This document shows, piece after piece, positions 31,134 through 42,600 of a DNA stretch of 64,000 nucleotides (the stretch's first letter is position 1; every line of letters begins with the position of its first letter). The translations under genes and the position numbers were made by a program. The notes beneath the pieces were generated by a model. It saw only the letters and a program-made list of their open reading frames with translations. It was not told where the DNA came from and ran no database searches. Source of the DNA: Limnomonas spitsbergensis (Eukaryota; Chlorophyta; Chlorophyceae; Chlamydomonadales); contig JAYJMM010000097.1 in assembly GCA_037349105.1 (NCBI GenBank), forward strand, positions 2,452,001-2,516,000, read 5' to 3'.

Positions 31134-34100
31134 ATGCAGAAGCGCGCCGCCCTCCCCTCTTCTAGCGTTTGGCATGACTATTACTCGCGTGGACACCTCC
31201 CCTGGGACTCCCAAAGGGCCTCCTCGCAGCTGAAGCACTACCTTGGCCACTGCACAGCTCACTTGCTCGGCAGAGACAGGCTAGACGTCATCACCTTTGA
31301 CGAATCAGGCCAACTAAGCAGCAGCGGCAGCAACCGCATCAGCAACAGCAGAGCAGCTGACCCCAACCTGCCGAGCAGGAAGGCAGGCGTAGGTCTCATC
31401 AGCGGAAGCGCTGGCCTCCATGTCTGCCCCGACTGTGCCGCGATGAAGCCAGTGGCAAGGGCGGCGTCCTCTGCCCTCGAGCTCGCATGTGGCACCGGAG
31501 CCAGCTGCGTGCACATGGCGGCCGTGGCGTTCCAAGATGGCCGCGTCATCGGTGTGGACCTTGTGGCGGAAGCGGTGGACGAGGCGAGGCGGAGGGCTGG
31601 CGGGGCGGGTGTGCAGGGCACGTGCGCTTTCCTGCAGGTGTGTGTGATGCGGCAGGCGCTACTAGTGGGCGCCATTTATTATTTTAGCGCGCTTCAGCTG
31701 CAATTCAGCTACATCACGGCATACGGCTGTGGGGGTCTGGTGCAGGAAGCCCTACTGATCTGGCTACCGGCCGTAGCCCGGTCAAGGTTTGGTCCCAATC
31801 GGCCCAGAAATGGCTGACCGGTGGCCCCCCGAAGGTGCCCTGACACGTACTAAAATAATCACTTGTGGGAGCCTTTCAAATAAATGCTCCGTGCGACACA
31901 ATCCTGAAAGGGTGGAGGGCGCTTGCACCTGTCCTTAGGGGTGTGAAATGAGGGGCTGGACGACAGTGGGTCGTTGCTTGGGGTTCTAGGTTGAGCCCTG
32001 CACCCTGCCATCCTACACTTGAAACCCCATTTACACAAGGTTGAGGGTTTAAGGCTGAATCGGAACCCTGAACCTTAAACCCTGCCTGGCAGGTGAGTGG
32101 GATGAGGTCAACACTGTTATTGGGAGCCTGAGACGATTCGTGAATAAATTCTTGACAGGTTGATCTATTAACCTTCTAGGCATCAGGACACCTCAAAGAT
32201 CACAGCCAACAAGGTAAGAACGGTGCATACCCGCTTGGCCCGGCTGGACGCTCGACCGCGTGGGGCTAGTAGGGAATGGCTGAGCTCAATTACAGCTACC
32301 TTGCACAGCCTGGGCCATGGTGCAGCCTTGCTATCCTCCTATGTGAGGGGGGCAGGAACATGGAACCCGACGATCTAGGCAGGGGGAGAGGGTGGGTCCT
32401 TTGGCGGGTTCTGACAACAAGGACGAAAGCTGACTTGGTGACTTGAAGAGGAGGCATCACAACGAACCTGGAGCACACTCATTGCTGTACTTTATGAGGC
32501 TGTACACAAGCAGTACAAAAGCAATGAGCAAAGCATTATCTGTGTTCTGGAAGCGCTGTAATGCTCGGGCCACAAACCTCCACAGAGCATGACTGGGGCC
32601 GGCCAACAGCGAACCTCCCTGGAGCCTCTGGAGCGTTTGGGCATCAAAACCTGAACAGAGGGGCTGGGCGTGATCCAGTGCCGACATCTGCTTATCCCGC
32701 TTATCTGCTTTTCCCGCTTATCCCGCTTATCTGCTTTTCCCGCTTATCTGCTTATCTGCTTTTCCCGCTCCTTGGTTGTTAGTCCCACCTGTCCCTGTAT
32801 TCAGCCAGTAGGCTGACCCACGGCACGCACACCCTGTTTCTTTTTCTACAGGCAGAAGTGACAAATTGCTGAAAATCACCGGGAACGTCTTCCCCTGGGC
32901 AATGACACCAGCCTGAGCCCACTAGACGGCCAGCCTGCTATGATGCACTCATTTCAACCCTGAAGAGCCTTTAAACCTCAACCCTTTAAACCTCAACCCT
33001 GCCCTGAAACAAACACTAGATTTAAGATGGAAACCTTCCTTTCGGTCAGGGCTGCTAAGTGAAGGCAGTCAAGTGGAGGATAACAGCTTGAACGCCTGCT
33101 CTCTCCATGTTTCCATCCTGCCGAATGATGAAATGAATAACCCATGGGTCCTTGACGTCACCATTTGATGGTGTGGACATTTAAGTTGCGCACCTGCTTT
33201 GCGCTCCATCCCCCAAGGCGGATGTTTTCAGCCTGCTGGAGGATGAGATCCTTGGCCCCTGGGGAGCTGACACGGCATGGCTCAGGGCGCAGCAACAGCA
33301 ACAGCAGCAACTGCAGGACCAGGGGCCACAAGCAGTACAAGATGACGCAAGTGCGAAGCAAAGACAGACACTGCAGCCAAAGGAGCAGGATCGAGATAAC
33401 GAGCGGGAACACGAGCAGGAGCAAGGTCAGGAGCGGGAGCACAATCAGGAGCAGGAGCGAAATCAGAATCACGCGCAGGAGCAAGAGCAAGCGATGCATC
33501 CAAGTTTATTTAGTCCAGGCAACAGAAGTGCCCGCGGGCGGGACGATGCCCAACCTCCATTTGACTTTGTTTACGACTGCCAGGTGGGGCCACGTGATGC
33601 AGTAGCTGCTCGGTAGCTGCAGACTAGCTGTCACTCGGCAGCTTCTGCAAAGTAACCATGTGATCTTACTGTATGACCTATCTGCCCCCACCCCCCCATG
33701 TCCGCCTAAGTGCACATACATCCTGCCCCCAGATGTGACCTCGTATCCATCCGCTAAACACGCCCTCATGTCCCAACTATGTTTGTTACTGAACACCCCC
33801 CGTGTGCCGCTGCAGGCAAGCCCGCTGATAATTGAACTAGCACCCCCCTTTGCTCCCTTGTGTCGCTTCAGCCTAACCAGCCTTGAGGACTGTGGAAGAG
33901 GCTGCCTACTTGTCCCTGCAGCAACACTCACTAGCGATTTACGGGCAGTTATCCCATAAGTCTCAGCAATGCAGCCAGTAACAAACACCCCCCTTACTTG
34001 GCCCAAGCAGGTGGCCCATGCAAGTGGTCCCAGTATTACCCCCCCCTCCCCCCTTCGCCCCTACAGACTTTCCATACCCTTAGGCATCTGGTATTATGGA

Positions 34101-36933
34101 TGAGGCTGCCTTCACATCCCTGCTGCACCCCTCTCGAGTGCCATGCGGCCACCTCAGTTATCCCAGTCACAATCACCTACCTGCACCCCTGGGGTTTTCC
34201 ATGCCATGAGGCGTGTCAGGAGGCTGCTTACTTGTCCCTGTTGCACCACTCACCAGGGCCATGCGGCCATCTCCGTTGTCCCAGTCCCAAAAACCTACCT
34301 GACCCCCTGGAGCTTTTCATGCCCTGAGGCGTATGGATGAGACCCCTACGTTTCCCCTGTTGCGCCACTCACCAGTGCCAGGCAGCCACCTCAGTTATCC
34401 CAGTCACAATCACCTACCTGTACCCCTGGTGCTATCCATGCCCTGAGGCGTGTCAGGAGGCTGCTTACTTGTCCCTGCTGCACCACTCACCAGCGCCAGG
34501 CGGCCACCTCGGTTATAAGTCTCAGTAATACCAGTAAGCACCCCCTGGGCCCTTGCAAGCTTTCCATGCCCTGGGGCGTGTGAATAAGGCTCACTACCTG
34601 TCCCTGTTGCACCGCACACTAGCACGGGGCAGCCATCTCACTTATCCAGTCACAGGCACCTACCTGTACCCCTGGTAGTGTTGCCCAGGTTGAAAAAAAA
34701 GGACATATAATGCAGATGTACAATATTGAAAGGTTTACATAACCTGTCCAATGCCTTCAGCTATTGTCCCCTGTGGGTGAGTTGCACCAACGGTGCACCC
34801 AGTAAAAGTGATCTGAGCCAGGCTGGGGCTTTCCATGCCCTGAGACGTGTACAGACGCTACTTACTTGTCCCTGTTGTACCCCTCTGTAGTGCAAGGCGA
34901 CCATCCCGTTAGTCTCAGTAATACCAGTGGCAAACACCCCCCTGGGCCCATGCAGGCTTTCCATGCCCTGAGGCGTGTGAATAAGGCTCATTGCCTGTCC
35001 CTGTTGCACCACCCACTAGCACCAGGCGGCCTCCCAGAATAATCCAAGTCAGGTGCACCCCCTGGGCCCATGCAGGCTATTCATGCCCTGAGGCGTGTGA
35101 ATAAGGCTCATTGCCTGTCCCTGTTGCACCACCCACTAGCACCAGGCGGCCTCCCAGATTAATCCAAGTCAGGTGCACCCCCTTGGCCCATGCAGGCTAT
35201 CCATGCCCTGAGGCGTGTGAATAAGGCCCATTACCTGTCCCTGTTGCACCACCCACTAGCACCAGGCGGCCTCCCAGATTAATCCAAGTCAGGTGCATCC
35301 CCTGTGTCTGCAGGCTTTCCATGCCCTGAGGCGTGTTGATGAGGCTGCCTACATATCACTTTTGAACCACTCACTGGTGCCGGGCGGCTTTCTGATGCTG
35401 CTGACGGGGAATGCCAACGAGCCTGAATGCGGCCCAGCAGTCCTCACTGAACAGGTGAGGTCAGTCCCTGGATTGGGGTTTAGGGTTTAGGGACGAGCCT
35501 AAGTGTGGCCCAGCAGTCCTCACTGAACAAGTGAGGTCAGTCCCTGGATTGGGGTTCAGGGTTTAGGGACGAGCCTAAGTGTGGCCCAGCAGTCCTCACT
35601 GAACAGGTGAGGTCAGTCCCTGGATTGGGGTTCAGGGTTTAGGGACGAGTCTAAGTGTGGCCCAGCAGTCCTCACTGAACAGGTGAGGTCAGTCCCTGGA
35701 TTGGGGTTCAGGGTTTAGGGACGAGCCTAAGTGTGGCCCAGCAGTCCTCACTGAACAGGTGAGGTCAGTCCCTGGATTGGGGTTCAGGGTTTAGGGACGA
35801 GTCTAAGTGTGGCCCAGCAGTCCTCACTGAACAGGTGAGGTCAGTCCCTGGATTGGGGTTCAGGGTTTAGGGACGAGCCTAAGTGTGGCCCAGCAGTCCT
35901 CACTGAACAGGTGAGGTCAGTCCCTGGATTGGGGTTCAGGGTCTAGGGACGAGCCTAAGTGTGGCCCAGTAGTCCTCACTGAACAGGTGAGGTCAGTCCC
36001 TGGATTGGGGTTCAGGGTCTAGGGACGAGCCTAAGTGTGGCCCAGTAGTCCTCACTGAACAGGTGAGGTCAGTCCCTGGATTGGGGTTCAGGGTCTAGGG
36101 ACGAGCCTAAGTGTGGCCCAGCAGTCCTCACTGAACAGGCCAGGGCTTTGCCGGAATACGAGTGTGGGGTGGAGAATGGGGAAACATCCTTAGGTATCCA
36201 GCACTCACTAAACAGGCGAGACCTGCGCTGGATTGTGGGTGTGGGGTGGAGGTGGGGGGAAAGGCCATGAGGCGTCCATGAGGCATCCATGAGAAATCCA
36301 AGACGCATCCATGAGGCATCCAGTCCTCTCTCGACAGGCAACAGCAGCTGCATGGAGGGAGTTAGGAAAGCTGTTCCCTTGCCCAAGGCCGCGTCCGTGC
36401 CGTCACCTTTTGAGCCTGTGGCATACTGCACACTGGTTTCCCAAGGGTCCCAGCTGGATCTGCCCCGGTGTAAACATCAAAAGTAAAGCCTGCCTGAATA
36501 CAAGTTGTGTTGCCTCACAACGCCCCTGTCCTGCCATATGCCCTCATCTCTGAACCCTGGATTCCTTATCGCTTGTCATTGCGCCTTGTGCGTGCATCAC
36601 AGGACCCCGTTTGTAACCCCATTTGTAACCTAAAAAAGAAACCCTATTGGATTATGTTAAAATTCCTCTTAACCGTCCTCTCCTCCGGAATGCTACCCCA
36701 CATCCTCCGTCCTCTTTAAAAACCAGACTCTTCATCTCTTGCTGTCATGCCTTACTTCTGGCCCTCGTCGCATGCATGTGAAATTGCAGGAGCTTCTTAC
36801 AGCGTTTGCCCCGTCACATTGGGAGTGGATGTTCCTGCTGCCGACACGCTTTGATACCACGCCGGTGTATGAGAGCAGCGGGCAGGCGCTCCCGCTGGCT
36901 TGGTGGGGGCTGTTGCGTAAGAGAGGCAGCTAG
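31134..36933 (+). CDS. class I SAM-dependent methyltransferase, 4 exons, complete
   Basis: Exons 31134-31637, 33218-33583, 35314-35454, 36790-36933 (TAG) give 384 residues; all three introns are phase 0. N-terminus WHDYYSRGHLPWDSQ resembles the entry of small-molecule methyltransferases of the TPMT-like group. SAM motif I is LELACGTG at 115-122, followed by GVDLV at 140-144 (acidic ribose-binding residue) and CAFLQADVF across the exon 1/2 junction. Post-motif FDFVYDCQ is at 283-290, then FHALRR, LVPGGFLMLLTGNANEPECG and the C-terminal PLAWWGLLRKR. Residues about 187-280 are a Gln/Glu-rich insert (QQQQQQ, many EQ repeats) between the SAM-binding core and FDFVYDCQ. Substrate unknown; soluble, no signal peptide seen. 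The first in-frame ATG is 31134. TGTAA at 37193 could be the poly(A) signal. Introns 2 and 3 are filled with copies of exon 3 edges. Confidence 0.88.
31675..31862 (+). repeat. dispersed ~190-bp repeat, copy A
   Basis: ATTATTTTAGCGCGCTTCAG, CAGCTACATCACGG, GGTTTGGTCCCAATCGGCCC and finally AAATAATCACT. The same blocks in the same order occur at 54165-54355 in an intron of the agenet gene. Shorter pieces (GGCTGGTC..GGTTTGGTC) occur near 37790 and 40573. Non-coding element of unknown class, perhaps a MITE or SINE. Confidence 0.75.
31863..33217. other. methyltransferase intron 1, remaining sequence
   Basis: Holds a second dispersed repeat (32220-32400), a short CCCGCTTATCTGCTTTTCCC repeat at about 32694-32770 and AACCCTGAACC-type motifs near 32070 and 32960-33005. 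No missing exon is needed: FLQ joins ADV directly. Confidence 0.5.
32220..32400 (+). repeat. dispersed ~180-bp repeat, copy A
   Basis: GCGTGGGGCTAGTAG (written here as CGCGTGGGGCTAGTAG), GGCCATGGTGCAGCC and TCCTCCTATGTGAG are shared, in order, with 37525-37700 (GCGTGGGGCTGGTAG, GACCATGGTGCAGCC, CCTCCTATGTGAG). Non-coding. Confidence 0.65.
33875..35313 (+). repeat. about 10 head echoes of methyltransferase exon 3
   Basis: Copies of GCTTTCCATGCCCTGAGGCG plus the following ~65 exon bases recur at about 34062, 34193, 34312, 34430, 34556, 34832, 34955, 35075 and 35195, mostly 118-126 bp apart, with a weaker one near 33885. The real exon starts at 35314. The nearest copies keep CAG directly before GCT, so they are intact decoy acceptors. 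Divergence is greater in the distal copies. Confidence 0.93.
35455..36138 (+). repeat. 76-bp array of the methyltransferase exon 3 tail and donor, 9 copies
   Basis: The real donor at 35455 is followed by donors every 76 bp (35531, 35607, 35683 ... 36063), each preceded by CAGTCCTCACTGAACA and G as in the exon tail; the second copy has ACAA. The last copy, at 36139, has GC instead of GT. Degenerate echoes continue to about 36330. Confidence 0.95.
36140..36789. other. methyltransferase intron 3, 3' part
   Basis: Degenerate tail echoes to about 36340 and a short GAGGCATCCATGAG repeat near 36270-36325, then unique sequence up to the acceptor at 36788-36789. No exon seen. Confidence 0.5.
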
Positions 36934-37524
36934 CTGATGGCTGTTGCGATTTTCCAATCTGTACAAGTACGGGATTTCCCATCGATGTCATTCTTTCTGG
37001 TTTTCCATGCCTTGAGCATAGAGGAGAGTGGGCCTGGCGTCGATTAGCGATGCTACTCTTACCCAGAGTGCCTGAGCAGGGGTGCCTGAGGCTCATTATG
37101 TGCTAAAAAGTTTGCTGTTGCTCTGTTGCCTTTGACGGCTTGCTTGCTTGATGGACTCTCAAGGAGGCAATTTAGGGTTCAGGGTTTGTTTTTGTAAGTA
37201 AACAGCTGACTCAGCTCCAGCTTGTCTGCTGGCTTGATGGATCTGGCCCTCACTCTCTCAGTATAACTTGATTTTTTATCTTTAAGGGGAAGTATAAAGC
37301 TATATCAGCCCCAGCTGACCAGCTTGAATATTGCATGGAGCCAGCTGATCCCTGAGCCAAGTGGTGGAGAAACAATCCTAAACTGCAATGGTCAGAAGTG
37401 TGATGACAAAACAGGATGCCTTGATGACTGTAAATCCAGAACAAAATGAAAACTGTGTGGGTGATGCAGGAGGAAATCGCTTTCCACCCGAAGTATATTT
37501 CCTAGGGTCTTTGCATGGGTCCAG

Positions 37525-37700
37525 AGCGGCACATACCTGCTGGGCCCAGCTAAAAGCTTGAGTGCGTGGGGCTGGTAGATAGGGGATGAGCTACCTCACG
37601 TCCAGCTATCATGCACTGACAGCCAGGACCATGGTGCAGCCATGCCCCCCTCCTATGTGAGAGTGTGAAGGGCACAGGATCATGGGACCATGGGGCACTG
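37525..37700 (+). repeat. dispersed ~180-bp repeat, copy B
   Basis: Partner of 32220-32400 (see there). Lies in the spacer between the methyltransferase and agenet genes. Confidence 0.65.
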
Positions 37701-39663
37701 CATGGGTGCTGATGTGTATTTTAGCGACCTAACGCGAAATAATTGTAGCAACGGTCCAAGGCCCAAGCCCTGTTGTTAGGGACATAGGCTGGTCGAGGTT
37801 TGGTCCCCACTAGCCAAGTGGCATGCATTTGCAGATGGTATGACGCAATCAAATTATGTCGTGGCTGAGGGGTGCACCCTAAGGAATGGGTGACCCAAGC
37901 AAAAATAACACGACATCTAGGGGGAATACTGATTGACTGGTACCTCCACGTGTGTTTGTATGGGTGTTGGCTGAGGAGCCGACTCAGAGGTTGGGTAGGT
38001 TAGCTGCTCAGGACAGTGGGAATGAAGTTCTCACTTAAGTCCATGCAGACGATCGATGGAAGAGAGGAGAGGTACCCCTGTAATACTTCGCTGCCATGCA
38101 AGCACGTCGGACGTGCCACGGATAAAACACCCGTAACGCGCGCTTCTCCAGCAGCCACTCGCACATCCCAGCTTGCTTGCGTGCGTGCACCAACTACCAC
38201 GTCCGCTGTAACATACCTGCTGCCTGCGAATGCCAGCTACATACACCTGCCATCTGTATGTACATAGAGTAGGACTGCGCACGCTCGCTGTCAGTCAATG
38301 ACAGTATCAAACTAATGACCTTCCGTGGCAAAACCAAAAGCGGTTCTCATCATTATCGATCGTATCCCGGCCATTCCTGGTGTTGGACTGTGAGTGATAT
38401 CACATTTCGCCAACGAGGTTGTTTCTTACGTTGACGAGGGCTACTGGGCGCATCAGTCTCCAAATACTCATCAAACATTATAGGCGTCGAGTCGATGCAA
38501 ATCAGAGCTATGTCGAAGACTGATCGCGCGCATGCTTGTGCATGGAACGTATGTAGGAAGCAGGTACAGAGTGACATCGCCCTCGCGATGTTCTCAGATG
38601 CCACCCTCCTAGCTTGTATGATCCATGGTACTAAGCTAGGTATGATGCAGTATTGCAGTACCGGTAATGAAGTATTAACCAGTGGTTATTTGCGCAAATG
38701 CCCTGGTGTTCAGGGTGTATTCCAGCTGGCTGTGTTTCATAATACAGTAATTCTCGAAATGTATCACACTTTGCCACAGCGAATACGTCACGCATGGCGT
38801 GTGTGATGCAACGCACAATTTTTATTTCCAGTTTTGCTCTCTCGAGCGGCGATCGCTTAAATGCGGCAAGCCTGTGAGCACACTCTGCCATCCTCAAATC
38901 CACGCCTTTAAACGGAGTTCCTTCCTTTCCTTTCCAATTTCCGTTCCGTTTCACTTCACACGGGAACTAGGATAGCACTAGTGCTGATATCGCCTGCCTA
39001 CCGATCTATTACTACCGACAGCTGACATACCGGTAGTAGGGCGGAATTACCTCAATTCGTTATCAAGTTGCGCGTGCTCTTTATCGCGCAACATGCATCA
39101 TACCACGTGTATTGACCATCTGTAGGTCGAGTACAATGCCACCAATGCTTCGGTAGCATGTTGATTGCTACTCTACGCTACTCCAGGCAGGAGCAGCACG
39201 TTGACCTTCGAGCAAGACAGAGAATGCATACTGGCGATACTTGATGAGTCCAGCTACAGCCTACTTGCAGGTTTTTGTCAGAGTGGGTGGATGGGAACAT
39301 CCATCAATGGTGGAAGACCTGTGACCAAAGCATGTATTCAGTAGTGTGGACACGGTGCGGACTCTTGTCGATCAGATACGTACGTACATGGCATGCCCGT
39401 TCGAGCCAGTTTGATTCATCAGTTTTTGTCCAGTCGGAGGGATGTCGGTATTGACGTACGCGCATGAAACCACGCCAAATATTTCACAAGCTCAAGCAGC
39501 ATTACTTGCATAGTTGTTTCCTCAGTTGACCTTTTGACCATTTTTTCTTTTACCACCTCCCTTGGCTGTGACGTGTTTCACAACGATTACAAGCTATCTG
39601 CATTCATTTTCCATGACGAACTTGTAAAAATAGAATTGTACCCACTTCTGACTACCAAAAATA
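37701..39663. other. spacer before the agenet gene, no gene seen
   Basis: Open frames on both strands lack recognisable content. A piece of the GGTTTGGTCC dispersed family lies near 37790. No convincing TATA box before ATG 39664. Confidence 0.4.
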
Positions 39664-42600
39664 ATGACATCGAAAGAGGTTGAAGAGGGGCTCGAAAAGG
39701 TGCGGCTGGCTTCATCTTCGATACTGCAACAACATGATTGCTCTCCCGCCCGCGCTGCCCCTTTTTGTTACTTGAAGTAGTGCATGGCGATGCACGACAT
39801 TTGCCACACTACAAATTTAGCATCTGACGCTGGGCGCTGGGCAACACCTCTGCAGGTCCGGGTTTGGTGGGAGCCTACAGACGACAAGGGAAAAGAAGGA
39901 TTCGCAGGCGCCTACTGGCCAGCCAGGGTGAGGTGGCCTCCAATCCAACTGTCTCTGATCGTTTTTCGTACGCCCCCATGCACACGCTGTCTGACACGCC
40001 GCTACCACTTTTCTCCGCACGCGCTTTTCATCGCCAGAACCTCGCAGAACTCCAGCCGTGCTGTGCGCTCGCAGGTTGTGTCGAAGAGCAAGAACAAGTT
40101 CCGGGTCAAGTATGACAACGGAGAGATCGAGGAGGTTCACGGAGATCACGTGTCTCAAATAGACACGTTGCCTATCCCTTTCGGCGGGGAGCAGGAGCCC
40201 TTACAAGTAAGGGATACAGGTCACTGCTGCCAGGGTACCTCAATACCCACCATCAGTAACTTCCTGCCACATGCCTCTACTGAACAGCAAGCCGCTGTCA
40301 GGCAGCCAGTCGTCAGTCCTCAAGCCGCCGGGCCATGCATTGACGAAGCAGCCCTGCCTCAGCCATGCTGTCTCGCACAGGCGCTTGCGAGCAGATTCAA
40401 AACCACCGAAATGGGAGGCTGAGCATAGCATCTCATGCTCATGCACGTGCATGGCCTCCATGCAGAGTCGCTGTTTCATTTAGTGCACTTCAGCCACATT
40501 GCAGCCACACCATGGCCTGCAGTCAAGGGGTCCTAGTGCAACAAGTCCTGCTCTAAAGGTCACCGGCAGTTGGCTGGTCCAGGTTTGGTCTTCATTGGCC
40601 CTCAAGTGGCTACCTGCAACCTACCAAAGGTGGCCCTGTGCGCACTCCAACAAGCCCTGGTAATCATTGCCGCGTCGGAGCCTCTGGCCTCGGTTGGAAG
40701 CCCCGTGCTAGTGGCTACTGCTGGGCAGGGTTGGAGGACCAATGGGGCCATGGGCCTTCCAAAGCATCAGAACACATAACATCGATGTCACGATGTGTCA
40801 TGGACCCAGGTCCTAAGAGATGCCTTGGACAGCACGCAGATACGCCTCTCCCAGCGCCTCCCACGCTTCAGGGGCCTATCTGGGAATGGGAGCTGCGTCC
40901 ATTAACAGAGCTGTGTCTAAGGGGTTAGGGTTCCAGCGTCAACACATCGACCCAGCAGCTCTATTCAAGCAGGCCGGGCCTTGTGAACTAGAAGGACAGA
41001 GAATCTGTCTTTCTCTCCTGCTCCTCTCAGGCTGAAGCTCTCCGGCTGGCAAAGGGCGCAGATCTGTTTGTTTTGCGGGCACACATGCTCTATCTGACGC
41101 GCATGCATGCTAGCCATGCATGCTTGCATGTCAGAAAGAGTTGCATGCATGTCAGCCATGCATCCATGCCCCATCTGACGTCCATGCTTACTCGGCCTGA
41201 CGTGCCCGCAGCCCGGCGAGTTCTGTGAGGTCTCCAACGGCAGTAAAACAGACCCATGCGCCTGGTTCGGCCGAGTGGTCAAGTCTTACAAGTCCGGCCA
41301 ATGCGTGGTGGGTTCCCTGAGGGCTGATTCTGGAGGGGAGTTGGTCAAATGGAGGTGCAGTGCAGGGGCGTACAAAGAGTGGAGGTGCAGTGCAGGGGCG
41401 TAGAAAGAGTGGAGGTGCAGTGCAGGGGCGCAGAAAGAGTGGAAGTGCAAGCGTACAAAGAGTGGAGGTGCAGTGCAGGGGCGTACAAAGAGTGGAGGTG
41501 CAGTGCAGGGGCGTAGAAAGAGTGGCAGTGCAAGCGTACAAAGAGTGGAGGTGCAGTGCAGGGGCGTACAAAGAGTGGAGGTGCAATGCAGGGGCGTAGA
41601 AAGAGTGGAGGTGCAAGCGTACAAAGAGTGGAGGTGCAGTGCAGGGGCGTAGAAAGAGTGGAGGTGCAAACGTACAAAGAGTGGAGGTGCAGTGCAGGGG
41701 TGTAGAATGAATGGAGGTGCAATCCAGGGGCGTAGAAAGAGTGGAGGTGCAAGCGTACAAAGAGTGGAGGTGCAATGCAGGGGCGTAGAAAGAGTGGAGG
41801 TGCAAGCGTACAAAGAGTGTAGGTGCAGTGCAGGGGCGTAGAAAGAGTGGAGGTGCAGTGCAGGGGCGTAGAAAGAGTGGAGGTGCAAGCGTACAAAGAG
41901 TGGAGGTGCAGTGCAGGGGCGTATAAAGAGTGGAGATGCAATGCAGGGGCGTAGAAAGAGTGGAGGTGCAAGCGTACAAAGAGTGGAGGTGCAGTGCAGG
42001 GGCGTAGAAAGAGTGGAGGTGCAGTGCAGGGGTGTAGAATGAGTGGAGGTGCAATGCAGGGGCGTAGAAAGAGTGGAGGTGCAAGCGTACAAAGAGTGGA
42101 GGTGCAGTGCAGGGGCGTAGAAAGAGTGGAGGTGCAAACGTACAAAGAGTGGAGGTGCAGTGCAGGGGTGTAGAATGAGTGGAGGTGCAATGCAGGGGCG
42201 TAGAAAGAGTGGAGGTGCAAGCGTACAAAGAGTGGAGGTGCAATGCAGGGGCGTAGAAAGAGTGGAGGTGCAAGCGTACAAAGAGTGGAGGTGCAGTGCA
42301 GGGGTGTAGAAAGAGTGGAGGTGCAGTGCAGGGGCGTAGAAAGAGTGGAGGTGCAAGCGTACAAAGAGTGGAGGTGCAGTGCAGGGGCGTATAAAGAGTG
42401 GAGATGCAATGCAGGGGCGTAGAAAGAGTGGAGGTGCAAGCGTACAAAGAGTGGAGGTGCGGTGCAGGGGCGTAGAAAGAGTGGATGTGCAAGCGTACAA
42501 AGAGTGGAGGTGCAGTGCAGGGGTGTAGAATGAGTGGAGGTGCAATGCAGGGGCGTAGAAAGAGTGTAGGTGCAAGCATACAAAGAGTGGAGATGCAATG

